A stretch of DNA of 64,000 nt from Kribbella sp. ALI-6-A (GTDB lineage Bacteria > Actinomycetota > Actinomycetes > Propionibacteriales > Kribbellaceae), in contig NZ_MTQN01000012.1 in the NCBI RefSeq assembly GCF_001984195.1, positions 1,798,001 through 1,862,000 of the forward strand, given 5' to 3'. A program made the translations under genes and the position numbers. The first letter of the stretch is position 1, and every line of letters starts with the position of its first letter. Below, in pieces: positions 59,284 through 64,000 of this stretch. The notes beneath the pieces are model-generated. The model saw only the letters and a list, made by a program, of their open reading frames with translations, was not told the origin of the DNA and ran no database searches.

Positions 59284-60270
59284 ATGACGCACGTGAAGCT
59301 CTCCATGGCGCAGGCGCTCAACCAGGCCCTGCGGGACGCGATGCGGGCCGACGACACCGTGCTGATGTTCGGCGAGGACGTCGGTGCGCTCGGCGGGGTG
59401 TTCCGGGTGACCGACGGGCTGACCGCGGAGTTCGGCGAGGCGCGCTGCTTCGACACCCCGCTGGCCGAGTCCGGAATTGTCGGAACGGCGATCGGGATGG
59501 CGATGAACGGCATGCGCCCGGTGGTCGAGATGCAGTTCGACGCGTTCGGCTACCCGGCGTTCGAACAGGTCGTCAGCCACGTCGCGAAGATGCGCAACCG
59601 GACCCGCGGCCGGGTCTCGCTGCCGATGGTGATCCGGATGCCGTACGCCGGCGGAATCGGTGGCGTCGAGCACCACTGCGACTCGTCCGAGTCGTACTAC
59701 GCGCACACGCCCGGCCTCACCGTGGTCGCGCCGGCGACGGTGGCCGACGCGTACTGGCTGCTGCGCCGGGCGATCGAGTTCCCCGACCCGGTCGTCTTCA
59801 TGGAGCCGAAGAAGCTCTACTGGGCCAAGGACGAGATCGACCTCGGCGTCGCCGAGCCGGGCATCGGCCAGGCCGTCGTACGGCGGGAGGGCGCGGACGC
59901 GACGCTGATCGCGTACGGGCCGACGGTGCCGGTCGCGCTGGAAGCAGCCGAGGCCGCGGCGGCCGAGGGGCGTCAGCTGCAGGTCGTGGACCTGCGGTCG
60001 ATCGTGCCGTTCGACGACGAGACGGTCTGTGCCGCGGTACGGCGTACCGGGCGGGCCGTGGTGGTCGCCGAGGCGAGCGGGTTCGCCAGTGTTTCGTCGG
60101 AGATCGTTGCCCGGGTCACCGAACGGTGCTTCCACTCGCTGGCCGCGCCGATCCGGCGGGTGACCGGGTTCGACATCCCGTACCCCCCGCCCCATCTGGA
60201 GCGGCACCAGTTGCCGTCGGTGGACCGGATCCTCGACGCGGTCGACGACCTGCAGTGGGAGGACTCGTGA
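59284..60270 (+). CDS. bkdB: 2-oxoacid dehydrogenase E1 beta subunit
   Basis: 328 residues from ATG 59284, one base after the E1alpha stop; GAGGAGG is the ribosome site. LSMAQALNQALRDAMRADDT, VLMFGEDVGALGGVFRVTDG, DTPLAESGIVGTAIGMAMNG, VVEMQFDAFGYPAFEQVVSH and MPYAGGIGGVEHHCDSSESY, then EPKKLYWAKDE. The C-terminal transketolase_C part (QLQVVDLRSIVPFDDETV) supplies alpha2-beta2 assembly. Its stop overlaps the GTG of the E2 gene. Confidence 0.93.
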   Translation: MTHVKLSMAQALNQALRDAMRADDTVLMFGEDVGALGGVFRVTDGLTAEFGEARCFDTPLAESGIVGTAIGMAMNGMRPVVEMQFDAFGYPAFEQVVSHVAKMRNRTRGRVSLPMVIRMPYAGGIGGVEHHCDSSESYYAHTPGLTVVAPATVADAYWLLRRAIEFPDPVVFMEPKKLYWAKDEIDLGVAEPGIGQAVVRREGADATLIAYGPTVPVALEAAEAAAAEGRQLQVVDLRSIVPFDDETVCAAVRRTGRAVVVAEASGFASVSSEIVARVTERCFHSLAAPIRRVTGFDIPYPPPHLERHQLPSVDRILDAVDDLQWEDS

Positions 60271-61637
60271 ACACGTTCCTGCTCCCCGACCTGGGCGAGG
60301 GGCTGACCGAGGCCGAGATCGTCCGGTGGCTCGTTGCCGTCGGCGACGTGGTGACGGTCGACGCGCCGATCGCCGAGGTGGAGACGGCCAAATCGCTCGT
60401 CGAGGTTCCGTCGCCGTACGCCGGGGTGGTGACGGAACTGCACGGCACCGAAGGCTCGACGGTTGCCGTGGGCAAGCCGCTGATCACGATCGGTTCGGCG
60501 GCGGGCGAGGCGTACCGCGAGGAGGAGAAGGCGGGATCGGGCAACGTTCTGATCGGCTACGGAACGCCGGAGACTGCGGGATCGGGCCGACGCCGCAAGC
60601 CGCGGGCGAACGGCCGGGTCGCTACGGTGGTTGCCGAGCGCATCGACGGCCCTGCTGGTACGGCGGTTGCCGAACGCACCAACGGCCGGACCGCCGCAGT
60701 GGGTGCTGTCCGTCCCGGAGTCCCGCTGGTGATCTCGCCGCTGGTCCGCCGGATGGCGAAGGACGCCGGGATCGACCTGCGGAATTTGCAAGGATCCGGC
60801 GCGGGCGGGCTGATCGTCCGCAAGGACGTCGAGGCAGCCATCGCGGCCGCTTCGATGGACACTGTTCACGCTGGGGCACCGGTGACCGGCGAGCGACCGG
60901 CCGCGCAAACCGGTGCTGCGGCCGAAGGGCGCGACGCCCGGACCGGCCTTCCCGAGCTTCGGCGGACGGCGATGAGCGGGTTCCGCAAGGCGGTCGCCGC
61001 GACGCTGAGCCGGAGTCGCTCCGAGATCCCCGAGGCGACCACCTGGGTGGACGTCGATGCCACCGCCTTGATCGAGCTGCGCGCTTCGTTGCGTACGGCA
61101 ACCGATCCCGGACCGGGGCTGCTCGCGCTGATGGCGCGGTTCGTGGTCGCCGGTCTGCGCAAGTACCCCGAGCTGAACGGCTTCGTCGACGGCGACGACC
61201 TCGTCCAGTACGACGGGGTCAACCTCGGCCTGGCCGCGCAGACCGACCGCGGCCTGCTCGTGCCCGCCGTCCCGAACGCGCACACGCTGACCACTCGTGA
61301 GCTCGACGCCGAGATCCGCCGTCTCACCGCCGCGGCCCGCGACGGCAAGCTCACCAGCCACGAGCTGGCGTCCGGCACCTTCACGCTCAACAACTACGGC
61401 AGCTTCGGCGTCGACGGCAGCGCGGCGATCATCAACCACCCGCAGGTCGCGATCCTGGGCGTCGGCCGGATCATCGACCGGCCGTGGGTGGTGGACGGCG
61501 AGCTGGCGATCCGCAAGCTCACCCAGCTGTCGCTGGTGTTCGACCACCGGGTCTGCGACGGCGGCACGGCGGCCGGTTTCCTGCGCTTCGTCGCCGACGC
61601 CTTCGAGAACCCGGGCTCCGCCTTCGCCGATCTCTGA
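60267..61637 (+). CDS. bkdC: 2-oxoacid dehydrogenase E2 (dihydrolipoamide acyltransferase)
   Basis: 456 residues from GTG 60267. Lipoyl domain LLPDLGEGLTEAEIVRWLVA with attachment Lys 42 in EVETAKSLVEV, an Arg/Ala/Gly-rich linker, a peripheral subunit-binding domain (ISPLVRRMAKDAGIDLRNLQ then GSGAGGLIVRKDVE) and the acyltransferase core (ELRRTAMSGFRKAVAATLSR, GVNLGLAAQTDRGLLVPAVP, GTFTLNNYGSFG, FDHRVCDGGTAAGFLRFVAD) with the DHRxxDG catalytic His. Only one lipoyl domain is present. E3 is not in the window. A large inverted repeat follows. Confidence 0.93.
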   Translation: MNTFLLPDLGEGLTEAEIVRWLVAVGDVVTVDAPIAEVETAKSLVEVPSPYAGVVTELHGTEGSTVAVGKPLITIGSAAGEAYREEEKAGSGNVLIGYGTPETAGSGRRRKPRANGRVATVVAERIDGPAGTAVAERTNGRTAAVGAVRPGVPLVISPLVRRMAKDAGIDLRNLQGSGAGGLIVRKDVEAAIAAASMDTVHAGAPVTGERPAAQTGAAAEGRDARTGLPELRRTAMSGFRKAVAATLSRSRSEIPEATTWVDVDATALIELRASLRTATDPGPGLLALMARFVVAGLRKYPELNGFVDGDDLVQYDGVNLGLAAQTDRGLLVPAVPNAHTLTTRELDAEIRRLTAAARDGKLTSHELASGTFTLNNYGSFGVDGSAAIINHPQVAILGVGRIIDRPWVVDGELAIRKLTQLSLVFDHRVCDGGTAAGFLRFVADAFENPGSAFADL

Positions 61638-61638
61638 A

Positions 61639-61746
61639 AGGCGGACGTCCACCACTGACCAACCAGCTTGCGCTCCGAGTCGCCACGCCTGGAGCAGGCT
61701 CAGCCGAGGCGCTCGGGGCAGGTTGGTCGGTGGTGGACGTCCGCCT
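61639..61746. terminator. 26-bp inverted repeat after the E2 gene
   Basis: 61639-61664 pairs with 61721-61746, one G-U apart from perfect, around a 56-base loop that can fold further (the loop holds complementary GCGCTC/GAGGCGC parts). It begins two bases after the E2 stop and has no T tract, so it may end transcription by another mode or stabilise the mRNA. It can serve both strands, but the next minus-strand gene (TetR) ends 120 bases away. Confidence 0.65.
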
Positions 61747-61868
61747 ACGTGGCGCAGATGCGCCGGGCGGACCGTGCTGCCTTGGCGGTGAGTGCTGGAG
61801 GCCCGCGTGCCTGGCGCAGGTGGTGAGTGCTGGGCGTCCGCCTGCTCGGTGCAGGAGGTGCCGGACGC

Positions 61869-62576
61869 CTACGACAGGCGGCGTGGACGAAGGCCCACCA
61901 GGATGACCCGGAGGCCGGCCGCGAAGCGCGCCTCCGGACCGGCGGCGTCCTCGCGCGACAGGTAGGAGGTCAGGGCACCGGCGCCGACTCCGAGTTGGTC
62001 GCCGGCCGCTTCGGCCCAGGCGTTCTCGGCCAGTCCGCTGCGGCGAACGGTCGCGATCCAGGCCGCATCCGTCACGGCGGCGCCCACGACGTAGTGGAAA
62101 ACCGCCGACACGGCCGCGTCGAGATGCACACCCTTGAACCCGGCCGCGGCGAGGATGGCGACCATGCGCTCGGCGTACGCCTGGTAGTTCGGGCCCAGTC
62201 CGGCGTGCGACGCGAGCAGCTGGGGCGCCCAGGGATGCCGGGCGAAGGCGCCGTACGCCGCCTGCGCGAGTGTGCCGAGCTGGTCGCGCCAGTCGCCGTC
62301 TTCGGCCGGGACCAGCGCTTCGCCGAAGACCTCGTCGACGGCCAGCTCCAGCAGGTCGTTTTTGGTTGCCACGCGCCAGTAAAGCGCCGAGGTCGCGGCC
62401 GTGCCGAGCTCTGTGGCGAGCCGGCGCATCGAGAGTTGCTGCAGTCCGTCGCGGTCGAGGATTTCCAAGGCGGTCCGGACGATGTCCTGGCGCTCGAGCG
62501 GCGCGCGCGTCGGGGCCGGCTCCGTCCGCAGCCAGACCGATCCCAAGGCTGTCTTCTCGTCCGCTTCGCGTGGCAT
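61869..62576 (-). CDS. TetR/AcrR-family regulator
   Basis: 235 residues. An N-terminal extension (~25 residues) precedes the HTH: RQDIVRTALEILDRDGLQQL, SMRRLATELGTAATSALYWR, VATKNDLLELAVDEVFGEAL. The TetR_C_1-type ligand domain has LASHAGLGPNYQAYAERMVA and FHYVVGAAVTDAAW. No co-transcribed gene. A TGAAACAATGTTCCGTTTTG stretch upstream is a possible operator. Confidence 0.88.
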   Translation of the reverse strand: MPREADEKTALGSVWLRTEPAPTRAPLERQDIVRTALEILDRDGLQQLSMRRLATELGTAATSALYWRVATKNDLLELAVDEVFGEALVPAEDGDWRDQLGTLAQAAYGAFARHPWAPQLLASHAGLGPNYQAYAERMVAILAAAGFKGVHLDAAVSAVFHYVVGAAVTDAAWIATVRRSGLAENAWAEAAGDQLGVGAGALTSYLSREDAAGPEARFAAGLRVILVGLRPRRLS

Positions 62577-62896
62577 GCCGGCACCCTACTGAAACAATGT
62601 TCCGTTTTGTGGGACGTCGTGTCATCACTACGCATCGCGGCCGTTCGGTTGTGCAGAGCAACCGTGTGTAAAGCCTTCGGCGAGTCTTGCCGGATCGGCT
62701 TGCGTCGTGGGTCCCCGACCTACAAAGATGCGACACGCTGTCCTGTCGGGGGTCGGCGTGGGCGGAGCTGAGGCAACCGCGCAGCCGAACGGCCATCGGC
62801 CGGTCGGGGTGGCAGCGAGCACGGCCGCAGTCGGCGTCGCCGATCGGCTGACGACATCGCCGGTCCTCAGCCGGCATCACACAGTGGGGAAGTTTT
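62577..62896. other. divergent intergenic region between TetR and the repeat protein
   Basis: 320 bases with no convincing ORF. It contains an imperfect palindrome (AAACAATGTTCCGTTTTGT) next to the TetR ATG and, at its right end, GTGGGGAAG as ribosome site of the secreted protein. Confidence 0.45.
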
Positions 62897-64000
62897 GTGA
62901 ACGCATCGAAGGCAGCGCGCGTTCGGGATGCCGTCAAGGCAGCCACCGCGCGGGGCACGACCATGCTGGCCGGCGCGGGGGCTGTTGTTGTCGCTCTGGG
63001 TGGCGTCACTGTTCTGATGGCTCCGTCGGCTTCGGCCGACGGCTCGCCGCAGCCGGGCAACCCAACCTGCGCCGAGCTGCTCCCGGGCTCGAGCGAGCTC
63101 AAGTTCGACGGCAAGGTGAAGGACGGCTCGATGTCGGAGGGGGACTTGACGGTCACCATCGACGTCCGCACGCTCGCCGCCGACGATCCGGCCCACCCGG
63201 GCGACCAGACCGGCAGCCAGGTGGTCGACTTCACGGCCACCGGCGGCACGATCCTCGGTGTCATCGTCAAGGGCGGCCCGACGGCCAACTTCTACAACTA
63301 CAGCCCGGCCGGCACGACCGCCGGTACGTCGCTGCATGCGCCGGTGAACAAGGCGAACTTCTACGAGCTGAGCCACGTGTCGTTCTGCTACGGCACGCCG
63401 ACCACCACGCCGACCCCGACCGTGACTCCGTCGGAGACGCCGAGCGAGACCCCGTCCGAGACGCCTTCGCAGACGCCGTCCGAGACTCCGTCGGAGACGC
63501 CTAGCGAGACGCCGTCGCAGACCCCGTCGGAGACGCCGAGCGAGACCCCCTCCGAGACGCCGAGCCAGACGCCGTCGGAGACGCCGAGCGAGACCCCTTC
63601 GGAGACCCCGAGCGAGACTCCCTCGGAGACCCCGAGCCAGACGCCGTCCGAGACGCCGTCGGAGACCCCGTCCGAGACGCCGAGCGAGACCCCCTCCGAG
63701 ACGCCGAGCGAAACGCCGTCGGAGACCCCGAGCGAGACCCCCTCGGAGACCCCGAGCCAGACTCCCTCGGAGACTCCGAGCCAGACGCCGTCGGAGACCC
63801 CGAGCCAGACCCCGTCCGAGACGCCTTCGGAGACTCCGAGCCAGACCCCGTCGGAGACCCCGAGCCAGACCCCGTCGCAGACTCCCTCGGAGTCCCCGAG
63901 CGGCACGCCGTCCGAGTCCCCGTCGCAGTCGCCGTCGGGTACCCCGAGCACGTCGCAGCCGACCGCGACTCCGTCCACGTCGACCCCGGTCGTCGTGCCG
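62897..64000 (+). CDS. secreted protein with long PSETP repeats (3' partial)
   Basis: GTG 62897 (ribosome site GGGGAAG) opens a frame to the window edge, at least 368 residues. N-terminus: basic VNASKAARVRDAVKAATARG then a hydrophobic helix (MLAGAGAVVVALGGVTVLMA) and a signal cleavage near ASA-DGS. A ~110-residue domain follows (LKFDGKVKDGSMSEGDLTVT, VDFTATGGTILGVIVKGGPT, NFYNYSPAGTTAGTSLHAPV, NFYELSHVSFCYG), with two Cys that could form a disulphide. From ~residue 175 it is a Pro/Ser/Glu/Thr repeat. The repeats and signal suggest a cell-wall-spanning stalk; a C-terminal anchor lies outside the window. Domain function unknown. Confidence 0.85.
   Translation, partial: MNASKAARVRDAVKAATARGTTMLAGAGAVVVALGGVTVLMAPSASADGSPQPGNPTCAELLPGSSELKFDGKVKDGSMSEGDLTVTIDVRTLAADDPAHPGDQTGSQVVDFTATGGTILGVIVKGGPTANFYNYSPAGTTAGTSLHAPVNKANFYELSHVSFCYGTPTTTPTPTVTPSETPSETPSETPSQTPSETPSETPSETPSQTPSETPSETPSETPSQTPSETPSETPSETPSETPSETPSQTPSETPSETPSETPSETPSETPSETPSETPSETPSETPSQTPSETPSQTPSETPSQTPSETPSETPSQTPSETPSQTPSQTPSESPSGTPSESPSQSPSGTPSTSQPTATPSTSTPVVVP
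63418..63960 (+). repeat. tandem PSETP/PSQTP coding repeat
   Basis: About 540 bases of tandem 12-base units coding for P-S-(E/Q)-T, with CCGTCGGAGACG/CCGAGCGAGACC/CCGAGCCAGACC codon variants. Units are grouped so that QT occurs every third to fourth unit, giving a higher-order 36-48 base period. The GC-rich units make the minus strand look like an open ORF as well, which is a shadow. Confidence 0.9.

Noticed and set aside
63418..63960. Tandem repeats as a possible CRISPR array
   Set aside because: Units are 12 bases, contiguous, without spacers, and in frame with a secreted protein.
63388..63978. Minus-strand ORF of 196 codons with DGVSLGVSDGVW repeats
   Set aside because: It is the shadow of the plus-strand PSETP repeat gene, which has a signal peptide and ribosome site.

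Overview
The window is high-GC actinobacterial chromosome. Gene content (VOC, DinB, YjbR and SRPBCC small proteins, many ECF/TetR/AsnC/GntR regulators, ATGA-coupled operons, GTG/TTG starts, leaderless starts with a TANNNT box six bases before ATG) suggests a soil actinomycete of the Propionibacteriales, probably Kribbella or a close relative; the genus is inferred from protein style only.

1-9.8 kb: one tightly coupled plus-strand catabolic operon: UxaA-like dehydratase (cut by the window edge), FAH-fold 2-keto-3-deoxy-acid dehydratase, alpha-ketoglutarate semialdehyde dehydrogenase and IlvD/Edd sugar-acid dehydratase (together a non-phosphorylative sugar-acid route to 2-oxoglutarate), then a LarA-like protein, a U32-like protein and a GlcD-type FAD oxidase (probably 2-hydroxyacid handling). 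9.8-10.8 kb: an esterase and a methyltransferase remnant.

10.75-13.36 kb: a minus-strand unit that interleaves two canonical tRNAs (Pro-TGG, Arg-ACG) and three irregular tRNA-like genes (His-GTG, Gln-CTG, Arg-CCG) with an HNH endonuclease, the RNA ligase RtcB and a 65-residue Cys/His protein. This looks like an RNA cleavage/repair locus. Upstream is a 42-codon ORF with its own promoter and terminator.

14.57-28.5 kb: accessory region. tRNA-Thr(CGT) is followed by a decayed integrative element (integrase, excisionase, GntR regulator and HAD phosphatase, all broken). Next come intact genes forming a likely defence island: an unknown protein, a ParB-like protein, an SNF2 helicase and a DUF3883 nuclease-like protein in one operon, convergent with a two-gene unit of a small zinc protein and a large adenine-type DNA methyltransferase. 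To the right lie a decayed second copy of the phosphotransferase locus at 36.8-37.3 kb, an IS481 transposase broken into two oppositely oriented halves, and AT-richer decayed genes.

28.9-43.9 kb: a two-component system facing an ABC exporter; an ECF sigma factor with its likely anti-sigma partner; a phosphotransferase next to an AAC(3)-like acetyltransferase; a TetR/SnoaL operon under a striking 20-bp inverted repeat; and metabolic and regulatory single genes ending in a MocR regulator. 43.9-58 kb: small actinobacterial proteins in short divergent or coupled units, with a decayed luciferase-like monooxygenase and a HEAT-type pseudogene (at 40 kb). 57.6-61.75 kb: an AsnC regulator divergent from E1alpha/E1beta/E2 genes of a branched-chain-type 2-oxoacid dehydrogenase, closed by a 26-bp inverted repeat. 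61.9-64 kb: a TetR gene and the start of a secreted protein with long PSETPSQTP repeats that runs off the window.
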